In this document: positions 23,875 through 32,804 of the stretch, piece by piece | Position numbering within the stretch: the first letter of the stretch is position 1 | Layout: every line of letters begins with the position of its first letter | Assembly (NCBI GenBank): GCA_044221315.1 | Contig: JBGAPK010000008.1 | Location: 73,653-137,652 of the forward strand | DNA length: 64,000 nt | Source of the DNA: JAFEBO01 sp044221315 | GTDB lineage: Bacteria > Planctomycetota > Phycisphaerae > Phycisphaerales > UBA1924 | Direction of reading: 5' to 3' | Made by a program: the position numbers and the translations under genes | The notes under the pieces: model-generated | Seen by the model: the letters and a program-made list of their open reading frames with translations, nothing else | What the model was told of the DNA's origin: nothing | Database searches by the model: none

Positions 23875-24795
23875 ATGGGCCGGTTCATGTCGATCGTCTT
23901 GCTTACGAGCGCATTGACTGGAACAGCAATCGCCAGCCAAGTCGACACCGAAAGAGTCGAAAGATGGGCGGCCTGCTTCGCGAGTGTTGAGTCTATTGAA
24001 CTTGTCTGGGATTGGGAGGCTCCGACTATCCGAACGGACGGAAAATCTATCGACAAGATGCGCACGGATGTCTTTCTACGCGCCCGCTGGCCGGACGGTT
24101 TGGACGCGCAGTACGGAAGAGGTCGCGCTTCCACGGATGCTCCGCGGACTCAAGACGGCGAATTCACGGAGAGGATTGTGTTCAAGCCGGGCGGCGACAT
24201 GCTCGAGTTCTCTGGCCAAGGTTCGAGGAAGTCGGTGGAACGTCGGCATGGGTCGCTTGACCATCGGACCAGCGCGGCGGTCTGGAAGGAACTCGGCCCG
24301 CTCTTTTCCGGTAAGTGGATGCATGATGTTGGCTTTCCGGCGAAGTTGGCGAAGGTGAGCGCGGGCGAGAACGGTGCCTTTGTCATCGACGTACCCTCGA
24401 TGAAAGTGCGGGCAGTGCTCTCGCCGTATTCGGGCCCCGGATGCTCCGACCTGGTACTGAGCCAGGTGCAGGTTCTGGGGCAGAAAGGCAATGTGCAAGC
24501 CCAGTACGACTACTCGGATTTCCGACCGGCAGAGAACACCAAAATTGCAATCGGCTTTCGGCGGCGGACGACCCTCTCCGTCGAATTGGTCGATATTTCG
24601 CCGGATCTTCCGAAAACGCCGCGCGAGCGCCAAGACGTTCTTGTCAAAGCGAGGGTGATCCCGCGGCTTGGGGCCGACACATTCGATGTTTCGACGGAGG
24701 GATTCAAGGAGCAGACCCGTCCCGACCCGAAGGCCGTGCCTGATCCGAACGATCCTCGCGTGAAGGATCAGGAGAAATGGCTGCGGCCCAAGTGA
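23875..24795 (+). CDS. Secreted hypothetical protein, 306 aa
   Basis: A signal peptide (MSIVLLTSALTGTAIAS) is followed by an about 285-residue soluble domain rich in beta-strand patterns (IVFKPGGDMLEFSGQG, SMKVRAVLSPYSGPG, LSQVQVLGQKGNVQAQYDY). It ends with a Pro/Asp-rich polar tail. No family is recognised; the layout resembles periplasmic outer-membrane-lipoprotein-sorting-like domains of planctomycetes. The ATG at 23875 has AGGAG 10 bases upstream. It is divergent from the pseudopilin gene (121 bases between starts), and its stop is about 105 bases before the second inverted repeat. Confidence 0.75.
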   Translation: MGRFMSIVLLTSALTGTAIASQVDTERVERWAACFASVESIELVWDWEAPTIRTDGKSIDKMRTDVFLRARWPDGLDAQYGRGRASTDAPRTQDGEFTERIVFKPGGDMLEFSGQGSRKSVERRHGSLDHRTSAAVWKELGPLFSGKWMHDVGFPAKLAKVSAGENGAFVIDVPSMKVRAVLSPYSGPGCSDLVLSQVQVLGQKGNVQAQYDYSDFRPAENTKIAIGFRRRTTLSVELVDISPDLPKTPRERQDVLVKARVIPRLGADTFDVSTEGFKEQTRPDPKAVPDPNDPRVKDQEKWLRPK

Positions 24796-24901
24796 TTGCG
24801 GGTCGTTCATGTCATCGATTCCGGGCATCGGCATCGGATTGCTCATAGCTCGCGCACACTTCGCGTTCGCGCCTTCAGCGGAATTTAGCGTGGCCGTAGG
24901 T

Positions 24902-24979
24902 GTGGCACCGCCCTTCCGGGCGGTGTCTTTGCCTTCCAGAGAAAGACAGAAAAAACACCGGGCAGAAGCCCGGTGCCAC
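24902..24979. repeat. Dispersed inverted repeat with GTGGCAC ends, copy 2
   Basis: 78 bp: GTGGCACCGCCCTTCCGGGCGGTGTCTTTGCC..., an A-rich middle, then ACACCGGGCAGAAGCCCGGTGCCAC. It ends immediately before the MFS stop codon (24980). Minus-strand transcripts of the MFS gene would form the second hairpin followed by GTGTTTTTTCTGTCTTTC, so it can act as an intrinsic terminator. Confidence 0.88.
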
Positions 24980-26215
24980 TCAGCCGAACTTCACCCCCCG
25001 CCGCTCCGGTCCCACTAGCGTCACGACAATCGCCAGTGAGAAAATAATCGCGGCACTCACCGCCATGACCGTCGGGTACGGGTTGGTTTCCGCCAGCGAG
25101 GCCTGCACCCAGGCGATGCTGGAGGCGATCATGTTGCCGCACTGGTAGGCGAAGCCGGGGAGGAAGCCCCTGCCGCGGTCGGGGGAGAGTTCATTGATGT
25201 GCGCCGGGATGATCCCCCACGCGCCCTGCACCATGAACTGCATGCAGAATGCGCCGGCCATGATCCAGCCGAGCGAAGTGGAGAACGCCCAGAGCGGCAC
25301 GCACGCCAGCGCGCCGACAAACGCCACCGCCATCATCCGCCGCCGACCCAGCCGGTCCGACGCGAATCCGAATGCCGCACCGCCCAGGATCGCTCCGATC
25401 ATCGCGACGATCACGACCGTGGAATAGTCCTTCGGGTCCATGCCGCGGAACTTCTTCATGAACGTCGGGAACATGTCCTGCGTGCCGTGCGAGGAGAAGT
25501 TCATCATCGCCATGAGAAGCGTGAGAAAGAGCAGCAGTTTCCAGTGCGCAGCAATAGATCGCAGAAGGTGATGCCACCCGTCGGCCTTGGTCCGGTGCCA
25601 GACCTCCGACTCCTTGACAAAGAACCGGATGAAGACAGCGAGCAGCGCTGGGACGCCCCCCAGGTAGAACATGGGGCGCCAGCCGTAGTGGTCGAGCATG
25701 AAGTACGCCGCGACGGCGGAGAGGAGATACCCGAAGGCGTACCCCTCCTGCAGGAGCCCGCTCACCAGCCCCCGGAAGCGCGGCCCGGCCTTTTCCATCA
25801 CCAGCGACGCGCCCACGCCCCATTCGCCACCCATGCCGATACCGAAGAGAGCCCGGAGGATCATGAACGTCGTCAGGTCGTGCGCGAAACCGGTCGCAAC
25901 TTCAACGACCGAGAAGAAAACCAGATTGGCCATCATCGGGACGCGGCGGCCGTAACGGTCGGCGAGCAGCCCGAAGATGATCGCTCCCACCGGGCGGAAC
26001 ATCAGCGTCAGCGTGAGTGAGAACGCGATCGTCTTTTCCTCGACGTGAAAATCCGCCGCGATCCGCGGCAGGGCGATCACGACAAGAAAGAAATCAAACG
26101 CGTCCAGCGTCCAGCCCAGGAACCCGGCGCTGACGGCGAGCCACGCGTCGCGCGGGGCGGGGGCGTGAGGAATGGTGGTGGGGGTGTGCGTGTCTGCCGC
26201 GGACGAATCGTTCAC
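24980..26215 (-). CDS. MFS transporter (metabolite:proton symporter type)
   Basis: 411 residues with 12 predicted membrane helices. The MFS loop 2-3 signature is present as GLLADRYGRRVPMMANL and repeated between helices 8 and 9 as FASDRLGRRRMMAVAF. FLGWTLDAFDFFLVVIALP in helix 1 is typical of the sialate/lactate/aromatic acid MHS-like symporters. The transport direction is most likely uptake of a carboxylate; the substrate cannot be fixed from sequence. It is isolated from metabolic neighbours, with the inverted repeat copy 2 at its 3' end acting as a likely terminator. Confidence 0.9.
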   Translation of the reverse strand: MNDSSAADTHTPTTIPHAPAPRDAWLAVSAGFLGWTLDAFDFFLVVIALPRIAADFHVEEKTIAFSLTLTLMFRPVGAIIFGLLADRYGRRVPMMANLVFFSVVEVATGFAHDLTTFMILRALFGIGMGGEWGVGASLVMEKAGPRFRGLVSGLLQEGYAFGYLLSAVAAYFMLDHYGWRPMFYLGGVPALLAVFIRFFVKESEVWHRTKADGWHHLLRSIAAHWKLLLFLTLLMAMMNFSSHGTQDMFPTFMKKFRGMDPKDYSTVVIVAMIGAILGGAAFGFASDRLGRRRMMAVAFVGALACVPLWAFSTSLGWIMAGAFCMQFMVQGAWGIIPAHINELSPDRGRGFLPGFAYQCGNMIASSIAWVQASLAETNPYPTVMAVSAAIIFSLAIVVTLVGPERRGVKFG

Positions 26216-26261
26216 GACCGCAAGATATCAGATAGTCCACCCGGCGGCGTGACGCGAATGG

Positions 26262-27035
26262 CTACGGGCAGAGCAGGTCGTTGTAGGCGGGCACAAAGAC
26301 CACAAAGTCCAAATCGTCCACGAATCCATCGCCGTTGAAATCGGCCGGGCACCCCGCCGGCATCGTCGGATCGGCGCAGTCCAGGATGTCGTAGGGCACG
26401 ATGAACAGCGAGAAATCGACGTCGTCAACATAGCCGTCAAAGTTCAGATCGCACGGGCACGGGGGGCCGAGGACGACGCTCACATCATCGATCGCCGGGC
26501 CGTAGAACGCCGATACTCCCTGCGATCCGTCCATGTTTCCGGTCGTGCTCTGGAAGACGAGGGTGGTCGTCGGTGAACTGGCGATCACGCGCCGTTCGCG
26601 GTACGCCCATTTCATGTTCGTCGTCGTGCGCGTGGGATCGTGAGCGATCACGACCGATTCGATCGTGCTCCCGTTCCACTTCACGTCCATGCTCTTGTCG
26701 GCGTAGCCGAAGAGATTCTCCGACGCCGCGTAACGGAGGCGATACGACTTCCCGGGGGTTGTCGCAAACGACTGCGAAATCCCGCCCGCCGAACTCCCAT
26801 TGAGATCGACCGACTGGTGTCCCTCCGCCGCGGCCCAGAAGCCGCCGATGTGGTCGAGATTGGCGATGATCGTCCAGCCGTTTCCCGCGCCAAAGCTGCC
26901 GTTGCGGTGCACGAATCCGGCCCCCGCATCCGGCGCCTCGAAGCCGCCGTTCACCAGCAGGTTTTGAGCCTGGGAGAAGGACGCAGCAACGGTCGATGCC
27001 GCACCCACGAGAACGAACGAACGACGGCAATTCAT
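26262..27035 (-). CDS. Secreted DUF642/carbohydrate-binding-like protein with dockerin-like C-terminus
   Basis: 257 residues. A signal peptide (VLVGAASTVAASFSQAQ) is followed by a jelly-roll-type domain starting NLLVNGGFEAPDAGAG, containing GNGWTIIANLDHIGGFWAAAEGHQSVDLNG and SQSFATTPGKSYRLRYAAS. This is the DUF642 / choice-of-anchor C pattern. The last 65 residues are the shared double module (CPCDLNFDGYVDDVDFSLFI and CPADFNGDGFVDDLDFVVFV) ending in LLCP. Each half contains a calcium-binding DxNxDGxxDDxD loop. The protein is likely surface-exposed or extracellular. It is the terminal gene of a minus-strand block of secreted proteins (26.2-34.4 kb), each about 85-145 bases apart except the PQQ/PEP-CTERM pair. 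Confidence 0.88.
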   Translation of the reverse strand: MNCRRSFVLVGAASTVAASFSQAQNLLVNGGFEAPDAGAGFVHRNGSFGAGNGWTIIANLDHIGGFWAAAEGHQSVDLNGSSAGGISQSFATTPGKSYRLRYAASENLFGYADKSMDVKWNGSTIESVVIAHDPTRTTTNMKWAYRERRVIASSPTTTLVFQSTTGNMDGSQGVSAFYGPAIDDVSVVLGPPCPCDLNFDGYVDDVDFSLFIVPYDILDCADPTMPAGCPADFNGDGFVDDLDFVVFVPAYNDLLCP

Positions 27036-27178
27036 GATTTCCCACTCCCGCGCAAACGCGGAGCAGCACCGCCGCCCACGCTCTCGCGCCGTGCGAACGA
27101 ATCACAAGGTACCCGGCAGACCCCATCGGCACAAGCCAAACAAAACATTGACAACGGCATGCGAGCTCCCCTGGCCGA

Positions 27179-30100
27179 TTACGGACAAAGCAATTCGTTG
27201 TACGCCGAGAGGAAGATGACGAAGTCGGCGTCGTCCACAAGCAAGTCGGAGTTGAGGTCCGCGGAGCAGGCCGAGGGCATTGCGGGGTCGGCGCAATCGA
27301 GGATGTTGTACTGCACGATGAAGATCGAGAAGTCGGCGTCCTCGACGAGGCCGTCGTTGTTGAGGTCGGCGGGGCAGGGGCCGAAGAGGCGGAGGACGGT
27401 GGCGGGGGTGGCGATGGTGCCGTGGTTGGCGAGAGTCTTGTAGTAGACGCGGCAAGACGGCGCATTGAGCACCGCCCCGGACTCGATGATGAGATTCTCG
27501 GCGTAGACGGCTTCGCAGGAGACCTGGCCGAGCGTGTCGTTGTCGCGGTTGTCGACGATTGAGACGATGGTGGGGATCCCCGGGTTGCCGGGGCCGATGC
27601 GCAGTGTGCCGATGGGGAAGGCGCCGGGGAGGTTTGGGTTGAGGGCGCTGAGGGCTTGGCCGCGGTCGGTGGACATGGCCTCAAGGTTTGACGGGCCGCG
27701 GCCGTTCATCTGAAGGGTGCGCAGGAGCATGTCGAAGCGGAGGTTGCTGTTGATGGCGCAGTTGAATCGGCCGGCGGACTTGAGGATGGCGCCGGTGCTC
27801 GGTGAGAGGCGTGCGCCCTCGTCCATGTCGATGCCGCCCCTGGCGTAGATCGTCTGGACGGCGCGGTCGGCGAATGGCGGAGCGAAGAGGCCTTCAGGGT
27901 CGAGGCGGGAGGAGAGAGCGGAGCGTCCGGCGACATCGCCGATGAGCGTGCCGTTGTTGGTCAGGGTTCCGAGAATGGTGAGGGTGCCGTTGAACACGGT
28001 GACGGCGCCGCCGGCGAGGTTGGAGAAGTCGCCGACGATCTGCGTATCGGCGTCGATGTCGAAGAGGCCCGCGTTGGTCACCGGCGCGGCGATGTCGCCG
28101 TAGCCGGCGAATTGGGCGCCTGCTGCGTTGTTGAGGGCCGAGGCGGCGACGATGCCGCCGAAGAGAGAGAAGGAGCCGTTCTGCGTGATAAACGTGGCGC
28201 TGAGCGTGGCGTTGGGAAGGATGGTGGTGGAGCCGTTAAAGATCGGGTTGAGCGGCGTGACGGTAAGAAAGGCGCTCGCCCCGATGTTCAGGCTCGACGG
28301 GAGATCGAAATTCAGCGTTCCGGCGCTGATGCGGCTGTTGGCGCCGGCGGGCAGGTCGATGCGGTTCCAGATCCGCATGTCGGAGTTGGCGGTGGAGAGG
28401 TCGCCGCCGTTGGTGAGGGTGATGGTGTGGATCGAGGGCATGAAGGGCGAGGTCGGCACGTTGAGTTTGGCCTCGGTGGAGCCGAAACTGAAGCCGCCGG
28501 AGCGGGCGAGTGGGCCGAGCTCGGAGACGAGGTCGCTATTGAGCGCGGCGGCGCCGAGCATGGAGGCGATGCTGGCGTAGCGTGAGCCGGTGGTGCTGTT
28601 GACCGGGAACGGATCGAGGCGCGCGCCCGGCTGGAGACGGCGTGCGGCCCCCTGGTTGGATCCGCCGGGTAGGGAGATGCCGCCGCCTCCGGCAAACGTG
28701 GCGCCGCCCGCGTATCCGACGGCTTCGCCCAGGTTGTCGCTCGGATCGACGGCTCCCGGGAAGTAGAGCGTGGCATTGGAGAGCGTGCTGCCGCTGCGGG
28801 GGAATCGGTACGCGGCGCCACCCCCGCCGTAACTCGGCGTGCCGACAACGATGCAATCGGCCTGGACGGAGACGGCCGAGCCAAAGGAAGGGGTGTTGAT
28901 GTTGAGTATGCCGCGGGTCACGAGGCTGGCGCCGCTCCATTCTGTGCAAATGACGTAGTGCCCGGGGACGCTGGCGGCCGCGAACATTCCGGCGCGGGAG
29001 GAGATGTCGCTGCCGAGAGAGTCTCCGTCGGCAGTTCCGATGAAGGACTCGGCCGCGTTGTAGACCCAGGAGGATCCTGACCAGCGATACAGAAAGCACA
29101 CTCCGCGGTTCTGGTTCAGGTTGGTGGTGGTGTCGTAGCCGGGGCTGCCGATCAGAGCGGTGTCGCCCTCGATGGCAACGGAGACGCCGAAGACGTCGTT
29201 GGTGGAAGCGCCGACATAGGAGGCCTTGAGGGTCTGCGACCACGCGGCGCCTGATCGCGCGAAGAAATAGGCGCTTCCCGCGCTGAACTGAGTCACGGCC
29301 AAGACGACGATGTCGTCGTTGGGGGCGCCGACCAGGGCGCGATCGCCGCTGAGAGCGACCGACGTTCCGAAGTTGTCGCCGGCCGATCCGTCGGACGCGG
29401 TGAGTTTGGCCTGCTGCAACCAGGTCGAGCCGTTAAAGGTGAAGACGTACGCGGCTCCCGCGCCCGATCCGAGCAGGGAATCGCCGGGCGCGCCAGCGAT
29501 AATGGTCGTTCCGTCAACGGCGAGAGAGCCGCCGAAGTTTGCGCCCGCGGCCGGATCGGAAGGAAGAAGTTTCTGCTCGAGGACGAAGGACTCGTTCTGG
29601 AACCTGAAGACGTAGACCGCGCCCTGGTTGGCGCCGGCGGCGCCGTCTTCATTGAAAGCGCCGACGAGCAGCCGCGTGCCGTCGCTGGCCATGCGATTGC
29701 CGAAGTTGGCGTCGGTCTGGAGCGTGGGGGGTGCGATGGTGAGGGTCCGATTCGGCACGCCGCCGATGCGACGGAAGACGTACGCGGCGCCGGCGCCCGT
29801 GAATCCCGGGCGCGTGTAGCTGAAACTGCCGGCGGCCACAAACTGGTCGCTGATGGCGACCGAGGCGCCGAAGAGGGCGCCGGCCTGGGTCTCGATGGGC
29901 TGGAAATAGTCGCCGGCGCTCCACACACCCGCGCTGCGCGTGAAGTAGAGGCCCGCGCCCTGGTTGGCGCCGACGATGCCGTCGAAGGTCTGCAACCCCG
30001 CAACGATCGTGTCGCCCTCGATCGCGAGGCTGGTCGGGAAGAAATCGTTGACGAGCGAGCCGGTGCGTGTGAGTTTCTGCTGCTGGGTCCACGCCGCACC

Positions 30101-31018
30101 TGAACCGGTGAAGACGTAGATCGCGCCCTGGTTGCCGTTCGGCGTGAGATCGTGCTGGGGTGAGCCGACGGCGATGGTGCCGTTGCTGATCGCCACCTGT
30201 TGACCGAAAAAGTCGGATACGACGCCGTCGCTTGGGTTCAGAATTGCCCTGCGGGTCCAGACCCCGGCGGTCCGGGTGAAAACATGGGCCGTGCCGCGGT
30301 CGGAAACGCCGACGTCGTCGGCCGGGGCACCGATCACGGCGGTGTCGCCCTGGAGCGCGACGCTGGTGCCGAACCAATCGGAACTGGATGCGCTTGGATC
30401 GAGGATCTTCGCTTGCTGAGTCCAGACGCCGCCGGCGCGGGTGAAGACGTATGCCGCGCCCTGCTGGACGCCGGCGGGCCCGGCTTTGAACGGAGCGCCG
30501 ATGAGGATGGTGTCGCCGTCGAAATCGAGCGATGCTCCGAAATTGTCGGGTGAGGCAGCGTCGGGGGCGACGAGCTTGGCGACCTGCGTCCACATCGTGC
30601 CGGTGCGCTGGAAGACGTACACCGCGCCCGCGCCGGACTTGCCCGGCGGCGACACCTGGTACGCGCCGACCACGGCGGTGTTTCCCTGAATCGCGACAGC
30701 CCGCCCGAACTTGTCGTTGGCGAGGCCATCGCTCGCGGTGAGGCGGGCTTCTTCCGCCCACGATGATCCGGCCCAGCGGAAGACGACGGCGGCGCCGGCG
30801 TTGGCTTTGCCCGCGGGGTCGTAGTTGTACGCGCCGACGATCATCGTGTCGCGGTCGAGATCGACGCTGACACCGAGGCTGTCGGAGGTGGTGGGGGCGC
30901 TGTGGAGCGCCTGGGCGGGGTCAATCTGGGCGAGGGCCGGTGGTGCGAACAAGGCGAGCGTGCCGAACGCCGACAGCAGGGTGGAAAGGCCCGGCCGAAC
31001 GAAGCAATAACGCGCCAT
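27179..31018 (-). CDS. Large secreted FG-GAP beta-propeller protein with dockerin-like C-terminus
   Basis: 1279 residues. The signal peptide reads LSTLLSAFGTLALFAPPALAQ. Residues about 40-800 contain at least a dozen FG-GAP/integrin-alpha-like repeats of the form DxFGxSVALxGDTAVIGAPxxD, with a regular spacing of about 52 residues. They form one or two beta-propellers with bound calcium. A beta-helix-like region follows (about 880-1080, with ANSRISAGTLNFDLPSSLNIG), then a C-terminal stretch ending in the shared module (CPADLNNDGLVEDADFSIFI and CSADLNSDLLVDDADFVIFL) and LLCP. In the second half the G of DG is replaced by LL, so that loop is imperfect. The ATG at 31018 has GGAG 9 bases upstream. 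A surface adhesin or matrix role is inferred. Confidence 0.88.
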   Translation of the reverse strand: MARYCFVRPGLSTLLSAFGTLALFAPPALAQIDPAQALHSAPTTSDSLGVSVDLDRDTMIVGAYNYDPAGKANAGAAVVFRWAGSSWAEEARLTASDGLANDKFGRAVAIQGNTAVVGAYQVSPPGKSGAGAVYVFQRTGTMWTQVAKLVAPDAASPDNFGASLDFDGDTILIGAPFKAGPAGVQQGAAYVFTRAGGVWTQQAKILDPSASSSDWFGTSVALQGDTAVIGAPADDVGVSDRGTAHVFTRTAGVWTRRAILNPSDGVVSDFFGQQVAISNGTIAVGSPQHDLTPNGNQGAIYVFTGSGAAWTQQQKLTRTGSLVNDFFPTSLAIEGDTIVAGLQTFDGIVGANQGAGLYFTRSAGVWSAGDYFQPIETQAGALFGASVAISDQFVAAGSFSYTRPGFTGAGAAYVFRRIGGVPNRTLTIAPPTLQTDANFGNRMASDGTRLLVGAFNEDGAAGANQGAVYVFRFQNESFVLEQKLLPSDPAAGANFGGSLAVDGTTIIAGAPGDSLLGSGAGAAYVFTFNGSTWLQQAKLTASDGSAGDNFGTSVALSGDRALVGAPNDDIVVLAVTQFSAGSAYFFARSGAAWSQTLKASYVGASTNDVFGVSVAIEGDTALIGSPGYDTTTNLNQNRGVCFLYRWSGSSWVYNAAESFIGTADGDSLGSDISSRAGMFAAASVPGHYVICTEWSGASLVTRGILNINTPSFGSAVSVQADCIVVGTPSYGGGGAAYRFPRSGSTLSNATLYFPGAVDPSDNLGEAVGYAGGATFAGGGGISLPGGSNQGAARRLQPGARLDPFPVNSTTGSRYASIASMLGAAALNSDLVSELGPLARSGGFSFGSTEAKLNVPTSPFMPSIHTITLTNGGDLSTANSDMRIWNRIDLPAGANSRISAGTLNFDLPSSLNIGASAFLTVTPLNPIFNGSTTILPNATLSATFITQNGSFSLFGGIVAASALNNAAGAQFAGYGDIAAPVTNAGLFDIDADTQIVGDFSNLAGGAVTVFNGTLTILGTLTNNGTLIGDVAGRSALSSRLDPEGLFAPPFADRAVQTIYARGGIDMDEGARLSPSTGAILKSAGRFNCAINSNLRFDMLLRTLQMNGRGPSNLEAMSTDRGQALSALNPNLPGAFPIGTLRIGPGNPGIPTIVSIVDNRDNDTLGQVSCEAVYAENLIIESGAVLNAPSCRVYYKTLANHGTIATPATVLRLFGPCPADLNNDGLVEDADFSIFIVQYNILDCADPAMPSACSADLNSDLLVDDADFVIFLSAYNELLCP

Positions 31019-31119
31019 GCGAGCGACTCCGGGCGCTTGTGCGCCGATGAAGTGCTCAGTCTCGCAGAAACCACCGTGGCGGGTCAAGAACAATCCGACG
31101 ACGGGGAAAACCCGCCGCT

Positions 31120-31998
31120 CTAGGGGCAGAGCAGGTCGTTGTACGCCCCCACGAACATGACGAAATCGGAGTCATCGACCGCGCCGTCGCCGCTCAGGTC
31201 GGCAAGGCAGCCGGAGGGCATCGAGGGATCGGCGCAATCGAGGATGTCGTAGGCGGCGGCGAAGATGACAAAGTCGGAGTCATCGACCAGTCCGTCGTTG
31301 TTCAGGTCACCCGGGCACGGGCTGGAGAACTCGATGAACAGGGTCGGGCGGACGGACGGCTCGAGGTCTTCGCGGGTGGAGAACTTCTTGGTCGTCTGAG
31401 CGACCTCTTCGTTGCCCCGGAGGATCCAGCCGAAGTTGGATGCCGGCGCATCGAGCATCGACTGGATGTCGGCGATGAGCTGTGCGGAACTCCATGTGTA
31501 CGTTCCGGCGCCGCCGACACTGGAAGTTGCGGTCACAGTCGCGGCGAAGTCGCCGCCGGGTGTGGTCCACGGGGTGCCGGACCAGAAGCGGTGGAGCCAG
31601 GTTGCGTCGCCGGCGGTGGCAAGTCCTCCGCCGCCCTGGCCACCCCCCGCGACGGAAGTTCCTTCGCCCCAGGACGCGAGCAGGCGGTGCAGGTCGCACG
31701 AGACCGGGTCCGCGTTCTGCCCGTTCTGCGAGAGCGAGAGAAGCGCGCCGGTGATGTGACGGCCGGCGGTGATGGATCCGGCGACATCGAATCGGAGCAC
31801 GCAACGCCGGATGATGGTCGGCGGGAAGGCGTTCATGCCGGCGAACATGGCGGAGCCGGCGCCGTTGGAGAGGCCGCCGTCCGCCGATTGGTAAAGGGTG
31901 TTGTCGGCGACAGAGATGATGGAGACCGAGTCGGCCTGGGCAAGGGCGGCCGCACCCGCGACGAGGACGAGGCAGAGCGAATGACGGAGGTGTTGCAT
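31120..31998 (-). CDS. Secreted DNRLRE-like protein with dockerin-like C-terminus
   Basis: 292 residues. A signal peptide (LCLVLVAGAAALAQAD) precedes a DNRLRE-type domain: ISVADNTLYQSADGGLSNG, then RRCVLRFDVAGSI, GALLSLSQNGQ, and WLHRFWSGTPWTTPGG. This beta-sandwich is common in planctomycete surface proteins. The C-terminal module has two calcium-loop halves (CPGDLNNDGLVDDSDFVIFA and CLADLSGDGAVDDSDFVMFV) ending LLCP. The ATG at 31998 directly precedes the signal peptide. It sits between the FG-GAP gene and the PEP-CTERM gene in the same orientation. Confidence 0.88.
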   Translation of the reverse strand: MQHLRHSLCLVLVAGAAALAQADSVSIISVADNTLYQSADGGLSNGAGSAMFAGMNAFPPTIIRRCVLRFDVAGSITAGRHITGALLSLSQNGQNADPVSCDLHRLLASWGEGTSVAGGGQGGGGLATAGDATWLHRFWSGTPWTTPGGDFAATVTATSSVGGAGTYTWSSAQLIADIQSMLDAPASNFGWILRGNEEVAQTTKKFSTREDLEPSVRPTLFIEFSSPCPGDLNNDGLVDDSDFVIFAAAYDILDCADPSMPSGCLADLSGDGAVDDSDFVMFVGAYNDLLCP

Positions 31999-32090
31999 GC
32001 GAATTCTCGTGAGTCTGGCGGCGGGCGGCACGCGGCCGGTCGCGTGCGGGCTTAACAATCAATGGTGGAGTTGGGAGATTGGCGGAGGGA

Positions 32091-32804
32091 TCAGGAACGG
32101 TTGCGACGGCGGCCGGCGAATCCGGCCAGGCCGACGCCGAGCAGAGCGACGCCCGATGGGGCGGGGACGGTCAGGCTGACGGCGTCAACGCCGAAGTTGA
32201 AGAAGTTGACGTTGTCAATTTCCGCAAAGCGGAGGCGGAGCGTCTCGCCGGCGTGCGCCGTGAGGAACGCCGTGATGTCAAGGCTGAAATCGTTGTAGCC
32301 GGTGACGAGCGGGGACCCGATGGCTGTCTGGAGCAGGCTCAGCAGGACATCCGCCGGGGCGACGCTGAAGGGGTCGGCGCCGGACTTGACGACATCGACG
32401 CGGGCCTGCTGGTTGAGGGTCGGAGTTGCCCAGTCGAGCGAGGCCGGAGTGGAGAACGCGGTGGCGGCGTTGCGCACGAACCACGAGAAGCGGACGGTCG
32501 CCTGCGGCACGGAGACGGGGACGACGAAGTCCTGGTAGAGAACGTGCGAGCCGCCGGCGGCGGAATCGGTCATCGCGGCAAAGAGGCCCTGGGCCGGATG
32601 GGGAACGGCGAATCCATTGACCGGGCTGGCAGCGCCGGACTGGTGAGAGAACGTTCCGTCGCTGCCGATCTGATCGGCCCGGGTCCAGTCGGCAAAGCCG
32701 GTTTCGAACCCGCCGTTTGTGATGAGTTCCTGGCCGGAGGCTGCGGCCGCGGCGCACATCAGCGCGCCGATCGTCACGAATGCGGTTGATGTGTGCTTAG
32801 TCAT
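32091..32804 (-). CDS. PEP-CTERM sorting-domain protein
   Basis: 237 residues. The signal peptide is STAFVTIGALMCAAAAASGQ, and the body is a beta-sandwich (LITNGGFETGFADWTRADQIG, SFDxxxP-type strands). The C-terminus has the PEP-CTERM layout: VPAPSG motif (a variant of VPxPEP), hydrophobic helix VALLGVGLAGFAG and a basic tail RRRNRS. Such tails are recognised by exosortase EpsH-type enzymes for anchoring or release at the cell surface. The gene overlaps the glucose/sorbosone dehydrogenase gene by 8 bases, so they are translationally coupled. No exosortase lies in the window. It is the only protein here with this tail; its neighbours use the dockerin-like module. Confidence 0.87.
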   Translation of the reverse strand: MTKHTSTAFVTIGALMCAAAAASGQELITNGGFETGFADWTRADQIGSDGTFSHQSGAASPVNGFAVPHPAQGLFAAMTDSAAGGSHVLYQDFVVPVSVPQATVRFSWFVRNAATAFSTPASLDWATPTLNQQARVDVVKSGADPFSVAPADVLLSLLQTAIGSPLVTGYNDFSLDITAFLTAHAGETLRLRFAEIDNVNFFNFGVDAVSLTVPAPSGVALLGVGLAGFAGRRRNRS

